Shown: positions 22,332 to 33,690, numbered from the stretch's first letter. The stretch is DNA of 64,000 nucleotides from Pohlia nutans (GCA_022496805.1 CM040106.1:8494001-8558000), one strand, 5' to 3'. Numbers and translations: made by a program. Notes: generated by a model from the sequence alone, not told the origin.

Positions 22332-22827
22332 TCTTTGTGGATGTTGATATCCACGTGCATTTATGCACTTTTACTTAAACCATTTGGTTCATAAGTCATT
22401 TGTTTGAATAATTATGATTTTTTTTGTACTAAATTCTATGTTAGTAGATTCCTACTTGACTTTCAACTATCAAGGAGCCTATGGAGTCTGCCAGCCCAAA
22501 TGAGAGTGAGGTCTCTTTATATATCAAGCAGAAGAAAGACTCCTATGCCGTCATCAACTGCCTTCGGACTCGGCCAGTGGAGAAGCCTTGCCTAGATATT
22601 CCTCTTTTCCGTTAGTGCGGCCTATTAACATGGAGGATGTCCAGCAAATTTCATAGCAACTTCCGGATTGATGAGTTCTTTGTCAAGGTTAGAGTCCACA
22701 CCTTTCAGATTCTTTCATTTTTTCCCCATTCAAGCATTCCTCTTCCTTGCTTGACAATTGTTTTTTGCTTTCTAGATTGGAGGCGGCCGATTTCGCTTCA
22801 ACACAAGGAGAACCAAGATATCTTCTT
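22332..22827. other. No firm gene; short plus-strand coding-like patch
   Basis: Between about 22476 and 22690 one plus frame reads protein-like (SEVSLYIKQKKDSYAVINCL, then one TAG, then RMSSKFHSNFRIDEFFVK). It is bounded by AT-rich sequence and I cannot place it in a family. The remainder is non-coding. Confidence 0.3.
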
Positions 22828-23330
22828 CTAGTCTCTCCATTTCTCTCTCTTGATAGAGCCGTCATCCTTCGTGAATTTGACGAAATTGTCAGCATTCACC
22901 AACTCCTGAAGAATGACCGTCTTGGGCTTGTGGCGCTCAACCCACTCACTGCTGCAGCAGTTGTCCAGGATTGGAATTTTTGATTTGGCCACGGAGACTT
23001 TGGGATATGGCAGCGTTCTGTTCTAGGTTCTCCCGAGCAGATGTTGCACATAAGTTTTGAGGTCGTTGTCCGTGAAATGCCCCATTGGCTTGAAGAACTC
23101 GCTCTGCAACGCGTACCTTTTGTTGGCGCCTTTGGTCTGCTTGTAAGGCAGGGCCGTATCGGGATTGATGATGTCCCCGTTGGTGTACTTGGTCAGGAAA
23201 TCCTCCCACATGGCGTAGTGGTCGTCTTCATTGAAGTGGTTCTTATAAACACCCAACGTGGTCTCCAGCGCTATGGTCCACATACTCAAATAATCCAACC
23301 AGACAACTGATAGCATTCTGGGCTACTTCC
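22828..23330 (-). pseudogene. Minus-strand fragment of an unknown protein
   Basis: A continuous frame of about 165 codons with a single TAG at about 23023. It reads YLSMWTIALETTLGVYKNHF, DDHYAMWEDFLTKYTNGDII, ALPYKQTKGANKRYALQSEF, FKPMGHFTDNDLKTYVQHLL, then after the stop KSKIPILDNCCSSEWVERHK and VNADNFVKFTKDDGSIKRE, ending at TAG 22828. Composition and length indicate a genuine former gene. It has the same flavour as the multi-exon pseudogenes at 32.5-43 kb and 61.6-64 kb, possibly another piece of that family, but I cannot show homology by eye. It sits in a mobile-element landscape and no intact copy is visible. Confidence 0.45.
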
Positions 23331-24058
23331 AACCACTCATGTACGGCGTGGTTTTCTTATCCTCGGCCCCACAACACATACACATTGTGAGATTATGAAG
23401 CTACCATACCCGAACTCAGGAGACATTCAAAGTCTCCTAGGACGGTCATCGGAATTCTATGCAGTGCCGTCCGGCTCTATAGATCATACCAATATTTTCA
23501 CTGCTAGTAGTCAACTGACCACTCGCTGCACTGCCCTCGGGATACCCTAACACTACAAATTACCATGTACTCGTTCACATTCTGTATAGCGTATGTACTC
23601 ACCACCGTAATTATTTCAACTATAGATGGTAATTAAAATATCACAACAAATTCCAATTTCTTTAAGCAGTATAAAGATTGAGTATCAAGCATAAAGAAAT
23701 GTACGACTCACAAAAAATACGTTGAGGCCGATAGTCAACAGTTTATCCGTGTCCATCTCAATGCACAATCAATGGACATTTCCATGAAGTGCACCAACTG
23801 CAACTCCGCCAAAAAACAACCTCGAGCTTCCGATGGCGACACAAACCTCAGTCTCTGCGTGCAATTATTTTGTAATCGCGGGTGGATCTCGAATTGAACA
23901 AACACTGTAAGATCCTATCCCAAAATGCGAATAGAACACAAGCAGCCGTGGTACGCTCGATCGCATTGAAATCCGGAACATTGCAGAACAACGAGGAAAG
24001 GATTACGAATAAGGGCATTGCGCAGAAACCTATGCGTACCCGGTATTGGACAAACCCC
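23331..24058. other. No gene seen
   Basis: Mixed composition, no convincing ORF. CACTACAA occurs at 23551, but no partner terminus follows, so I do not call an element. Confidence 0.4.
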
Positions 24059-24300
24059 GTGCCGCGCAATAGACGACCTCAGTACGCGAAATGGACAGGC
24101 GCCGTGCGCCACTCCTTGACAGCAAAGTGGAGCACCTCAGTGTGCAAAATCCTAAACCTCCGTGCGTAGAGAACCACCTACGTGCGGCGCAATAGACGAC
24201 CTTAGTACACGAAATGGATAGTCACCGTGCGTCACTCCTCGACAGCAAAGTGCACCTCCGTGTGCAAAACCCTAAACCTCTGTGCGCAGAAAACCACCTC
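24059..24300 (+). repeat. Tandem duplication, 123-bp period
   Basis: 24059-24181 and 24182-24300 repeat the order GCGCAATAGACGACC, GAAATGGA, CCACTCC/TCACTCC, GACAGCAAAGTG, TGTGCAAAA and CCTAAACCTC with scattered substitutions. No coding use is evident. Confidence 0.8.
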
Positions 24301-24985
24301 CATAACATTTATTTACCTTAAATATAATTTTTCCTATTCCAATTGTCAAAAAATATATTTATACAAAACTTTCAATATGATTGGAAGATATTTTAAACAT
24401 TTGTAAATTTTATAATGCCCACTAATTGACAAAAAATAATAGCACAAATATATAATTAATATAGAAGGAACTACATAAAAACATAATGAAAACGAATGAT
24501 CAAATGGAGTAAAAATCACATGTGACTATTGTCGCTAACCCCCAAAGCAATGGTTAGTGACGTCAGTCACACTTGATTTTAAATTCAAAATCATGTGTGA
24601 ACTGTAAAGAATGTCATTAACTATTTCTAGAGCTAGTGGCATTAGTCACGCGTGATGTTTAATATAAAGTAAAATGCTCAGAGATAATTATCCATTCCAA
24701 AATGCCTAGATATAAGAATTATTTTCAAAGTCACCTTCTGTTTTCATAAGATACCGTGAATTTTGCTTTAATGTGCTTTTATTTGTTAACCTCACATAGT
24801 TAAAGAGCATGGAAAAGCTTGGTTGTTCAATCAAAGGGCAAGCTGAAATAGTAAAAGGCATCAAAGGCTTTATACAACTGTGGAAGGTTGTGGGTGAAGC
24901 AAAAGCCACAGGGGAATTTGCCCGCCACAATTCTTCCCTAGTGCAATACTAGAGTGGAGTAAGGGAGGCGCTGGAGCAAAGCGAG
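24301..24985. other. AT-rich spacer
   Basis: No gene. Around 24520-24660 an imperfect inverted arrangement of TCACATGTGA / TCATGTGTGA / TCACGCGTGA occurs. It might be a degenerate MITE, without clear ends. Confidence 0.4.
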
Positions 24986-25564
24986 ATGGAAGCAGTGGAT
25001 GTCTTGTGCATGGGATTTTGGCCTCAAACCAGACAATCATTTGATGTTCAGACACTGTATGATGTTGACGGTGCACAACGTGACAAATTCGCCAAGGACG
25101 AGCATTACATAGGACCACGTAGTTTGCGTCCTAGACCTTTGTTTCGGGTAGGTCGAGATTGTCATGCACGGTATTTTATGTTAGTACGTCCTGCAAGCGA
25201 TAGCAATGCACCCATTTAGCTCGGTAAAGCACGTTCAGATCCAATACTAACGTATGGCAATATCAACCAAAAGAAAATCAAAGTACAATGGTATAAACCT
25301 TGTGTACAACGAAGGAAAGAATGCACACCATATGAGGATTGGAACACATTGCCAAACTTTAAATGGGAGGAAGACATAGAGTATGAAGAGCAAATGACTA
25401 GCACAACTTTTGTGGTAACATCGTAGAAGCCAAGAGGAGGAATTCGTGGTGTTGCCATTACTATTCCAAAACGGCATATACTAGAAGCGTTGGCTAGAAT
25501 AGCATATAGCATTCAAGCAACTCTAAATGCCCCAGAAGAAGCAAGCTCTTCCAACAGTGAGTAA
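24986..25564 (+). pseudogene. Decayed gene, unknown family
   Basis: From ATG 24986 one frame runs 193 codons to TAA 25562, broken only by TAG 25217 and TAG 25424, both explained by CAG to TAG. Readable segments are AQRDKFAKDEHYIGPRSLR, GRDCHARYFMLVRPAS, KIKVQWYKPCVQRRKECTPY, EDWNTLPNFKWEEDIEYEEQ and TIPKRHILEALARIAYSIQ, with a Glu/Ser-rich end. The VQWY and DWNTLP patterns look like a conserved domain, but I cannot name it. No neighbour explains it. It stands 1.3 kb upstream of the gene broken by the copia element and could be an earlier exon of that gene. Confidence 0.5.
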
Positions 25565-26512
25565 CATCTTAAATACAATCTGATATGGGATGTATAGGCG
25601 ATGCAATCTTAGTTCATTCCAACGTTGGGACCAATGTGTATAAGACATGAAGTTCTAAAATATATACTCTTGCTTAATTCCGACTCTTGATGATATTATT
25701 TTCCTTTTCACTTTGGCCATTTAATATGATGGTTTTACGCAAAATTGTGCACGGCTATTTGATAGGGCATTGTTCTTAGTGATGACAATGGTACAAAAAA
25801 GTACAACGTAATACTAGAGTTCTTTTGAACTCTTTTGAATTACTTCATGCCATGGTAGTTGGGTATGGTAAACCATGTACACATGAAGAGGATGTATGTT
25901 TTATTCTGATTTGTACGATGTTGTGGTGTTGGGATGATTCACATAGTAGGATCTCCTGAACCGGATGAAAAATGTAATCAAGAGGGGATGTACAAAATAC
26001 ATTTTCTAGCGGGATGCCTGTAGTAGAAAGGCTACAATGGAATTTCAAAGTGTTCATAATATCATCTAGAAGCTTCTAAATTTTATGAGGTGTTGTGCTC
26101 AAATCACCTTTATATATTAGGTTTAAAAATTGAATAGGTTTGAATGATTTGTGACCAGCCAATATAACGCAGAGACAAATGAGAACGGAAGGTAGTATAT
26201 ACAATGATTGTATATGAAGTGAAAATGGGAATGGAATACAAAAATCAGTACTAAACTTTCGCAAAAATGGTGGATTTAATTTAGAGCGTATATGCAACCG
26301 AAAGTAGACATTATCTGTGTATAGTGTACCCTAAACCACTCTATAGGTTATTATTATACAAGAAGCAAAGTCATAATCACGTATACCCTAAACCACAACG
26401 TAGGTGACCATGAACGTCCTTACATATTGCAATCAAAGATTGTCGTGCGTCTGGTTCGAGTGTTACTAAACATAGTACGAATAGAGTATAAATCATTCAA
26501 TGAAGGTGCACG
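25565..26512. other. No gene seen
   Basis: AT-rich, short overlapping ORFs only, no repeat structure evident. Confidence 0.45.
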
Positions 26513-26867
26513 ATGAAAGAGAGCGACGAAAGACATCATTCAGCTGTTCCAACATACTTAGGACAATTGTTGGATTCTGCGCAGACAAAAAATCCAAAAG
26601 TAGTTGAAATGCGTAGTTGTTATCTCGGGAGACAATTAAGGGATCCAAGCTTCCTCACGGAAGTCCGGATGCAACTATTATACGCGACATCGTAGTGGAA
26701 AATTCTCCAAGTTATCACAATTCAAAGTACTGGATATGGCAACTCCGAAGGGTTAAAAAGGTCCCAACTCTCCGGAATAGTCCTATTTTAGCGAATATGG
26801 CCTTATCTTCTCAAAGACGCAGAAGAGGAACTTCATCAGGGATCACGTCATGGAATGTTGCTGGTAC
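26513..26867 (+). pseudogene. Exon fragment interrupted by copia insertion
   Basis: The last part reads GLIFSKTQKRNFIRDHVMEC then CCWY up to the insertion point. The frame resumes on the far side of the copia element as IECPKSFVLDTKAEL at 32532 if the element and one GGTAC copy are removed. Upstream, 26513-26695 is an open stretch (AVPTYLGQLLDSAQTKNPKV) in a different frame, so at least one frameshift and a TAG at 26778 separate them. The gene family is unknown. Confidence 0.5.
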
Positions 26868-27185
26868 TATTGAAGGTTAGATTAGAATGCCAAAGCCTCA
26901 CACAAACACTTGGAATGCATAGGAAAGAGATAATCTTTACTCATGAGCTGCCCCTCTTAAGTAGCACACCCAAGGGAGTCCCCTTGGCAAACCATATGGG
27001 ACATCAGCCCATACTCCACTCCTAGTACACTAGGATCAGCCCATATCACTTGGGAGACCCAATTCTCATTACTTCTAACTAGTACCACTTCTCTAGTTGC
27101 AAGTCTAGCTCATTCGCATCATCTACTCTAGCTAATGCGCATGGCTATGAGCAACATCAGCCCACGCAATCATCCTACTTCAACA
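26868..27185 (-). repeat. 3' LTR of copia element
   Basis: 318 bp, in element orientation TGTTGAAG to TTCAATA. The last codons and the stop of the polyprotein (TGA at 27170-27172) lie inside it. Confidence 0.92.
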
Positions 27186-30100
27186 CTCCCACTTTGCGAA
27201 TAGCCAAAGCCTTCGAGCCCAAATGCCACCACTAGTCTTTGATGTCGATCTCTCGCAAGAGCCTTTGTCAGCACGTCCGCCACCATGTGCTCCGTTGGAC
27301 AATACTTCAACTCTATCACCTTCATCTCTAACTTCTCTCGAATGAAGTGATATTGCACATCAATGTGCTTTGTACGTGAGTGATGCGTTGGATTCTTCGC
27401 CAATGACATACTCCCTTGGTTGTCACACATGATTGTTGTAGCCTCCTCTTGAGTGCATTTCACATCCGCCATTAGTTGCCTCAACCAAATGGCCTCCTTC
27501 GTACCGTGGCTCGTCGCCATGTACTCCGCCTCAACCGTTGACGTGGCCGTGGTTTGTTGGCGCTTGCTATTCCATGAAACGGCCCCCGATCCAACTTTGA
27601 ACATGTACCCCGTGGTCGATCTACGATCATTGGTATCACCCGCATAATCCGCATCACAATAGCCACTCAACACAATGTTGTCACCTCCAAGACACAACCT
27701 CACATCACTTGTGCCTTTCAAGTACCGCATGATCCTCTTGACCGCAACCCAATGACTTGAACCCGGTCTTGCCATGTGTTGACTCACAACGCTGATTGGA
27801 TACGCAAGGTCCGGCCTTGTTGCAATCATAGCATACATCAATGACCCTACAGCTTGCTTGTATGGCACATCCACCATAGATTGAGCCTCTAATGCATACT
27901 CCTCATCGGTGAGTTTCACGAGTTTGGAATTCACATCCAATGGAGTGCCAACCGGTTTGCAATCCTCCATGCCAAAGCGTTTGAGAACATCCATAACATA
28001 CTTGCTTTGATTCATTGTTATGGTGCGTGTTGCTCTATCTCGCACAAACTCAACTCCTAGACAAAAGTGCAACTCACCGAGATCACTCATCTCGTACTCG
28101 TTCTCAAGCATTGCCTTCAATGCCTTCAAAGAGCTCATACAACTTGCAAGGATGATCAAATCATCCACATATATGATCACGATGACCACATGTTGCCCCT
28201 TTTGCAAGAAATACAAGCTGTGATCAGCGATGCTCCTTGTGAACCCGATATGAACAAGAAACGTTTCAATCTTTTGATACCATGCGCGTGGAGATTGCTT
28301 CAACCCATACAATGACTTGTTCAACTTGCAAACAAGGTTCTCATTACCTCGTTGCACAAATCCTTCGGGTTGTACCATGTAGATGTCCTCGTCCAACTCG
28401 CCGTTCAAGAACGCCGTCTTCACATCCATTTGATGCATTTCCAAATCCATGGCAGCCCCGATGGCCAAAATGCATCGAATAGTGGTGAATTTCGCCACCG
28501 GTGCAAAGGTCTCATGAAAATCAACACCTTCGATTTGTGAAAAGCCCTTTGCCACCAATCTTGCCTTATAACGAACCACATCATCCGTTGCATCTCTCTT
28601 TGCACGAAATACCCACTTACAACCGATAGCATTGCGATTCTTGGGGAGGGGAGTAAATTCCCAAGTGCCATTGTCCATCAACGACTTGTACTCCTCTTGC
28701 ATGGCTTGCTCCCACTTGTTTGCATCATCACAACTCAACGCTTCACGAATCGTCAATGGAGCATCTAAAAGTGCAACGTTTGCATGCTCCTCCTCACCTT
28801 GAGGGAGAATATGATTCTTCCACCACTCGCCAAGTGGTCTACGATTTCTCTCTGGATAACGACGATCGCTCGAGGATGCATTGTCTTCAACCGCCGTTGC
28901 TTGTGCCTTTTTCTCGCCATTCTTCGTCTTCAAAGGTGGCTCCTCAATATGCTCCTCGTCACCAAAATCTTCGTCATCCTCGTCTTCATCAACAATATCA
29001 ATAACGGGAGATTTGGAAGATTGGTCCACAATCACCGATATATCGCCACTACTTCCACTTGGACCATCGTCCAATTTGTCTTCAACCTTGGAATTCTCGC
29101 AAAATGTCACATCACGAGCTCGAATGATCTTCTTGGTGTCGAGCGACATGAGCCTGTACGCCTTGGTACCTTCACAATATCCAAGAAACACACATTTTGT
29201 TGCCTTGGCCTCAAGTTTGGTTCTTTGAGAATCGGGTACCTTTGCAAATGCGATGCATCCAAATGTGCGCATGTGCTCCACGCGGGGTGGCCTCCCACTC
29301 CACGCTTGCTCTGGTGTCATGTTTTGAACCGCACTCGTCGGGCATCGGTTGCGTGTGTACACCGCAGTCACCACCGCTTCCGCCCAAAGGTCCAAACTCA
29401 AATTTTGTGCATGCAACATACTCCTCGCCATCTCCACAATGGTTCGATTTGCACGCTCCGCAACACCGTTTTGTTCTGGCGTATATGGCGTTGTCGTTTG
29501 TCTAGCAATGCCTTCTTTCTTCAATAACTCTCCAAATTGGTTGGACAAGAACTCGCCGCCATTATCCGATCGAAACACCTTGATCTTGTGCTCGGATTGC
29601 TTCTCAACCAACGCCTTGAACTCTTTGAACTTCTCAAAACACTCGCTCTTTGCTTTGATCGGATACAACCATATCTTCCTCGAAAAATCATCAATGAACG
29701 TCACAAAATACTTGCAACCCCCCATAGACGTGGTCTTCATTGGACCACACACGTCGGAATGCACAATCTCAAGAACCTTGGTTGCACGAGTTGCCCCATC
29801 AACTGGAAACGGTGAGCGTTGTTGCTTGCCTTCAATACAACCCTCACATGTGAATGAACTAGGCGCGACGTTTGATTGTGCAAGATCCATGCCACTTACC
29901 ATTCCACGCAGTGCTTTCACACTCTTGACATTCAAATGCCCGAGACGACGATGCCACAACGCCAACTTGTCTTCGTTTGAACTCGATTGCACCAACGTTG
30001 CCGATTCCGCCGCGTGCATCTTGGAAAACTTGATTTGGTACAAGCCGTTGACTTCGTGTATAATGGCCACCTCCTCACGACTTGGGGACAACACAAAACA

Positions 30101-31243
30101 CCCTTGGTCGCTAAATTCCACTCGCAAATGCTTCATCACCAAATGTCGCACCGATAAAAGATTTGCCTTCAACTTGGGAACGTGGAGGACATCATGGATG
30201 GTAATTGTCTTCACACGACCCTTCACCTTGGTGTCTACGATGATGGATCCTTTACCCACGGCTTGAAGAACCGTATCATCACCCAAAATGACATTCTTTG
30301 GAGATATGACGTGATATGATTGGAAACAAGTCCTAATGGGCGCCATGTGATTCGAGGCTCCCGAATCAACAATCCAATCGATCACACTACCATTGCATGA
30401 CACGTCACTTGCCATCATTGCGTACTCGTCCCCGTCATCACTACAAGAAGAGACGCTAGTCATAAATGCGTACTCATCACCTGCATCGTTGACCTTTGTA
30501 TTGTTGGCACTTTCCTGTCTCTTGCGTTTGTAGCAAAATTTTGCCAAGTGGCCCTTCTTACCGCAATAGTAGCATACCTTGTCTATAGAGCTCCCACTGG
30601 CACCGCTCTTGGATTGCTTCGCCATAAGCGCCGCGCTATCGCCACGAGTCTCGTTCTCTTTGCGCCGCGAGAGTTCATGCAACAACCGTGATGTCACATA
30701 ATCAAGAGTGAGCTCGCTAATGGGCCTAGTCTCCATAGCAACGATAAGATACTCGTACGACGGCGGCAAACTCTCGAGGAGCGTCATAACGATATCACCG
30801 TCGGTAATGTTGACGTCTGCGCCGTTGAGTTGATCCGCAAGAGCCTTGACTTTGTTGATATGCGCCAACATGTCGTCGTTTTCTTCCATCTTGATGGTGA
30901 AAAACTTGCGCCTCAGAAACAAGATATTGACCAAGCTCTTTGCCTCATGAATATTGCAAAGCTTGGCCCATGCCTCGGCGGGAGTCTTGCACGACCGAAT
31001 ATGAGAAAGCTGGGAATCAGAAAGATTAAGAGCCAAAATCGCAAAGGCCTTTTTCTCTCGCCGAGTGTACGCAGTTCGTACCCTAGCCTCGGCGTCGGAC
31101 GAAGGCGGTTCCTCACTACCCTCAACTATCTCCCACAATTCTTTTTCGGCCATGACCATTTCCATCTTGAATTTCCACAAGTGGAAGTTGACGCCATCGA
31201 ACTTGTCTACAACCTTAGCACCTTCACCCTCAAATGTAGCCAT
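27170..31243 (-). CDS. Copia gag-pol polyprotein
   Basis: 1357 codons from the ATG at 31243 (the frame stays open nine codons upstream without another ATG). Counted from that Met, the domains in order are: gag (UBN2 type, FDGVNFHLWKFKMEMVM), zinc knuckle CYYCGKKGHLAKFC at 224-237, aspartic protease WIVDSGASNHM near 293, integrase with LWHRRLGHLNVKS, catalytic D496, D560 (FRSDNGGEF) and E596, reverse transcriptase with QMDVKTAFLNG (D940) and YVDD at 1025-1028, and RNase H (GYCDADYAGD, VEAEYMA, HIDVQYHFIREKL). No frameshift or missing catalytic residue is seen, so the element could be active. The order protease-integrase-RT-RNase H defines Ty1/copia. The stop lies inside the 3' LTR. Confidence 0.95.
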   Translation of the reverse strand: MATFEGEGAKVVDKFDGVNFHLWKFKMEMVMAEKELWEIVEGSEEPPSSDAEARVRTAYTRREKKAFAILALNLSDSQLSHIRSCKTPAEAWAKLCNIHEAKSLVNILFLRRKFFTIKMEENDDMLAHINKVKALADQLNGADVNITDGDIVMTLLESLPPSYEYLIVAMETRPISELTLDYVTSRLLHELSRRKENETRGDSAALMAKQSKSGASGSSIDKVCYYCGKKGHLAKFCYKRKRQESANNTKVNDAGDEYAFMTSVSSCSDDGDEYAMMASDVSCNGSVIDWIVDSGASNHMAPIRTCFQSYHVISPKNVILGDDTVLQAVGKGSIIVDTKVKGRVKTITIHDVLHVPKLKANLLSVRHLVMKHLRVEFSDQGCFVLSPSREEVAIIHEVNGLYQIKFSKMHAAESATLVQSSSNEDKLALWHRRLGHLNVKSVKALRGMVSGMDLAQSNVAPSSFTCEGCIEGKQQRSPFPVDGATRATKVLEIVHSDVCGPMKTTSMGGCKYFVTFIDDFSRKIWLYPIKAKSECFEKFKEFKALVEKQSEHKIKVFRSDNGGEFLSNQFGELLKKEGIARQTTTPYTPEQNGVAERANRTIVEMARSMLHAQNLSLDLWAEAVVTAVYTRNRCPTSAVQNMTPEQAWSGRPPRVEHMRTFGCIAFAKVPDSQRTKLEAKATKCVFLGYCEGTKAYRLMSLDTKKIIRARDVTFCENSKVEDKLDDGPSGSSGDISVIVDQSSKSPVIDIVDEDEDDEDFGDEEHIEEPPLKTKNGEKKAQATAVEDNASSSDRRYPERNRRPLGEWWKNHILPQGEEEHANVALLDAPLTIREALSCDDANKWEQAMQEEYKSLMDNGTWEFTPLPKNRNAIGCKWVFRAKRDATDDVVRYKARLVAKGFSQIEGVDFHETFAPVAKFTTIRCILAIGAAMDLEMHQMDVKTAFLNGELDEDIYMVQPEGFVQRGNENLVCKLNKSLYGLKQSPRAWYQKIETFLVHIGFTRSIADHSLYFLQKGQHVVIVIIYVDDLIILASCMSSLKALKAMLENEYEMSDLGELHFCLGVEFVRDRATRTITMNQSKYVMDVLKRFGMEDCKPVGTPLDVNSKLVKLTDEEYALEAQSMVDVPYKQAVGSLMYAMIATRPDLAYPISVVSQHMARPGSSHWVAVKRIMRYLKGTSDVRLCLGGDNIVLSGYCDADYAGDTNDRRSTTGYMFKVGSGAVSWNSKRQQTTATSTVEAEYMATSHGTKEAIWLRQLMADVKCTQEEATTIMCDNQGSMSLAKNPTHHSRTKHIDVQYHFIREKLEMKVIELKYCPTEHMVADVLTKALARDRHQRLVVAFGLEGFGYSQSGSVEVG

Positions 31244-31270
31244 ATCCTTGATTGAAGGACGTACGCTCAC

Positions 31271-32208
31271 AAAATTCAGCCCCTAGAAAGCTAAGAAAAA
31301 TTGTTTTTATGATTTTTGACAATTTTGTGATTTGTGAAGCAAATTGCACACGTATGTGCTTCTAATGCCTCCAAACTAATTCCAAACACTAAATCAGCAC
31401 CTTTGTGCTACACATCAACCTCACAACACTCAATCGTGATGGTTCTTAGTGAATTTGCACAAGATCATACCACAACACCCTAACTAGGAGAATTGCGCAC
31501 TCGTTGGCTCAAATCCACTCAAATCACCACCCTTGTGCTTCACAACATGTAATGCACCCTATGGACACCCTTGTGCCTTCCAAGGACTCTAAATCAATGC
31601 AAATTCAGCCCCTTCAAGTCCTAATTGCATTGAAATTCATCAAATCAGCCCCGTTGTGCATTCACTAACCCAAACTCTAATTTTGAGCACTCCAAGGGCA
31701 TAACTCACATTCCAAACCCTTGTGCAAGAATTGCAATACCAAAATCAGATTGTAGACTCACCCCAAGAGCCTCAAAGCATAAAAGTGCCTTGCAACAACA
31801 CAAATTGAGCACAAATTGAGCACAAATTGAGCCAATAAGCTCCAATAAGCTCCAATAAGCTCCAATCAGCTCCAATATACTCCAACAAGCACCAATAAGC
31901 TCCAAAGCTCCAATTCAGCCCTTGTAGACGTGTATAAACTCCAAAAGTGCTCCAAAGTGCTCCAAAAGCTCCAAATCAACAAATGATAGCTCCAAAGTGC
32001 GAATTCAGCCCTCCAACACGTAGATCAAAGGTAGGAAGATTGTAATACCTCCCAATGTCGAAATCAGCCCACCAAAGCTCGAATTCAGCCCTCCAAAGTT
32101 CCAAATCAGCGCTCCAATACTCCAAAATCAGCGCTCCAACGCACGACCTCCACACAATGAGCAATCTAATCTTTGACTCACGCAAAACACATGAGTGGGC
32201 CCATAACC
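31271..32208 (-). other. Untranslated leader of copia element
   Basis: Lies between the 5' LTR and the polyprotein. It is rich in short tandem variants of AGCTCCAAT/GCTCCAAAGTGC (31800-32140) and carries the block AATCAGATTGTAGACTC, which also occurs in the copia leader remnants at 44.2-44.7 and 48.1-48.6 kb. No ORF of note. Confidence 0.75.
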
Positions 32209-32526
32209 TATTGAAGGTTAGATTAGAATGCCAAAGCCTCACACAAACACTTGGAATGCATAGGAAAGAGATAATCTTTACTCATGGGCTGTCCCTCTAA
32301 GGTAGCACACCCAAGGGAGTCCCCTTGGCAAACCATATGGGACATCAGCCCATACTCCACTCCTAGTACACTAGGATCAGCCCATATCACTTGGGAGACC
32401 CAATTCTCATTACTTCTAACTAGTACCACTTCTCTAGTTGCAAGTCTAGCTCATTCGCATCATCTACTCTAGCTAATGCGCATGGCTATGAGCAACATCA
32501 GCCCACGCAATCATCCTACTTCAACA
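32209..32526 (-). repeat. 5' LTR of copia element
   Basis: 318 bp, nearly identical to 26868-27185. Followed on the plus side by the second GGTAC target copy (32527-32531). Confidence 0.92.
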
Positions 32527-33690
32527 GGTACATCGAATGCCCCAAGAGTTTTGTACTTGACACAAAGGCTGAGCTTATGAAATCGTTGAGTGCTACGGTC
32601 GAGCTCTCTGATGAGGACAAAGATGAGGATGAGGCTGCTGATCAGACTGCAGCTGAGGATGTACAGAAGTCGAAGAAAAAGGCGCCAACGAAGGATAAGT
32701 CTACATCAAAGAAGAAGAAGGCGGCAACGAAGGCTAACAGCTAAGTTACGGAGGTTGCATCAAAAAATGTCACTACTTAGGGTTAGGCTGCATCCCCTAT
32801 TACTTCCATGACTTCAAGCAAGTTTGCTCCAAGTGGAGACACGATGATGACTGATGCCCACAGTGTACCCTCTCCACTCATTCAAAATTGAGTCCTACTT
32901 TATCACCGCCTGCACCCACTGAGCTTTTTCTGCAAGCCCTTGTGTTCAACGCCTCCATTCTTGAGGAGCATCGATATTTCGTGAGGTTCAAAAATTTGCT
33001 CTATGATGCTTTCCTTTTCTTTCTCTTAGCTTTCGTGGGGTGCCTTCTATGTGTGAAGCTGCAGACTTAGTGATTGCTGACTTACCAGAGGGTCAAGTAC
33101 CAATACTACAACCAACAGGTTTAATATCCTTTTGCTCAAGCGTGTGTCTCGGCCCGAGGACTCCATCCAATAGAGTTCATCATTTTCCATTCGTGATGTG
33201 TCTGAGTTGGTTCCCCATGGTGTAGACGTTCGCTTCAACGACACATTGATCAATTACTACACCAACCCTCTAATGGATGGTGCTCGTCCATGGCGAGACC
33301 CAGGGAGAAGGATGGGTACTTTTTTGCTTGCCTTGTTTTGGCTTTGACCACGGTTGGAGACATTGTCATTGATGTTGCTGTTAGCACTGATATGAAATGT
33401 TCTTCTTTAATCTCCTTAAAATGTATTTGCCTTTGCCTTTTTTGATGTTAATGTATACTTATGTGTTTATAGCGTGGTTCTTTTAAGGAAATTCCAATAC
33501 TGCTTGCAAGACTACTAGTAGGCACGTTCTAAGTATGGTGAGTGACAAGAAGTTGTTTGAGGCTGTTCTTAAGTCCATGATTTCTCTTGCAAAGGCTTCA
33601 CCAATTCCTCCTGCTCCTATACTATCTGCAAAGAAGCCAAACAAGGTTGCTGCAATGAAGCGCCGTCGTGTGGAGGACCCTGAGTAAGTA
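32527..33690 (+). pseudogene. Continuation of the copia-interrupted gene
   Basis: Reading on from the insertion site: IECPKSFVLDTKAELMKSLS, an acidic patch (ELSDEDKDEDEAAD), a Lys-rich patch (KSKKKAPTKDKSTSKKKK), then several C-to-T type stops. A further exon-like segment at about 33120-33320 reads FNILLLKRVSRPEDSIQ, one TAG, then SFSIRDVSELVPHGVDVRFN and LINYYTNPLMDGARPWRDP. Another at 33530-33690 reads VSDKKLFEAVLKSMISLAKA and KRRRVEDPE. The Lys/Asp-rich linker suggests a nuclear protein. No known domain is recognised in this part. Confidence 0.5.

Larger units (their letters stand above)
26868..32526 (-). mobile_element. Nearly intact Ty1/copia retrotransposon
   Basis: Two 318-bp LTRs (26868-27185, 32209-32526) enclose one uninterrupted polyprotein on the minus strand. 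The 5-bp target duplication GGTAC (26863-26867 and 32527-32531) is perfect. LTR ends read TGTTGAAG...CTTCAATA in element orientation: the last CA has become TA in both copies. The LTRs differ at only about four positions in an eye comparison, so insertion was recent. A purine tract (AAAGTGGGAG) precedes the 3' LTR. No canonical initiator-Met tRNA primer site (TGGTATCAGAGC) follows the 5' LTR. The target is a coding exon of an unknown gene. Confidence 0.95.

Noticed and set aside
27453..31286. Plus-strand ORFs opposite the copia polyprotein, up to 305 codons
   Set aside because: Antisense shadows of the intact minus-strand polyprotein; no motifs.
31271..32208. CRISPR-like repeats in the copia leader
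   Set aside because: Short overlapping variants of AGCTCCAAT without fixed-length spacers; typical of tandem drift in a retroelement leader.
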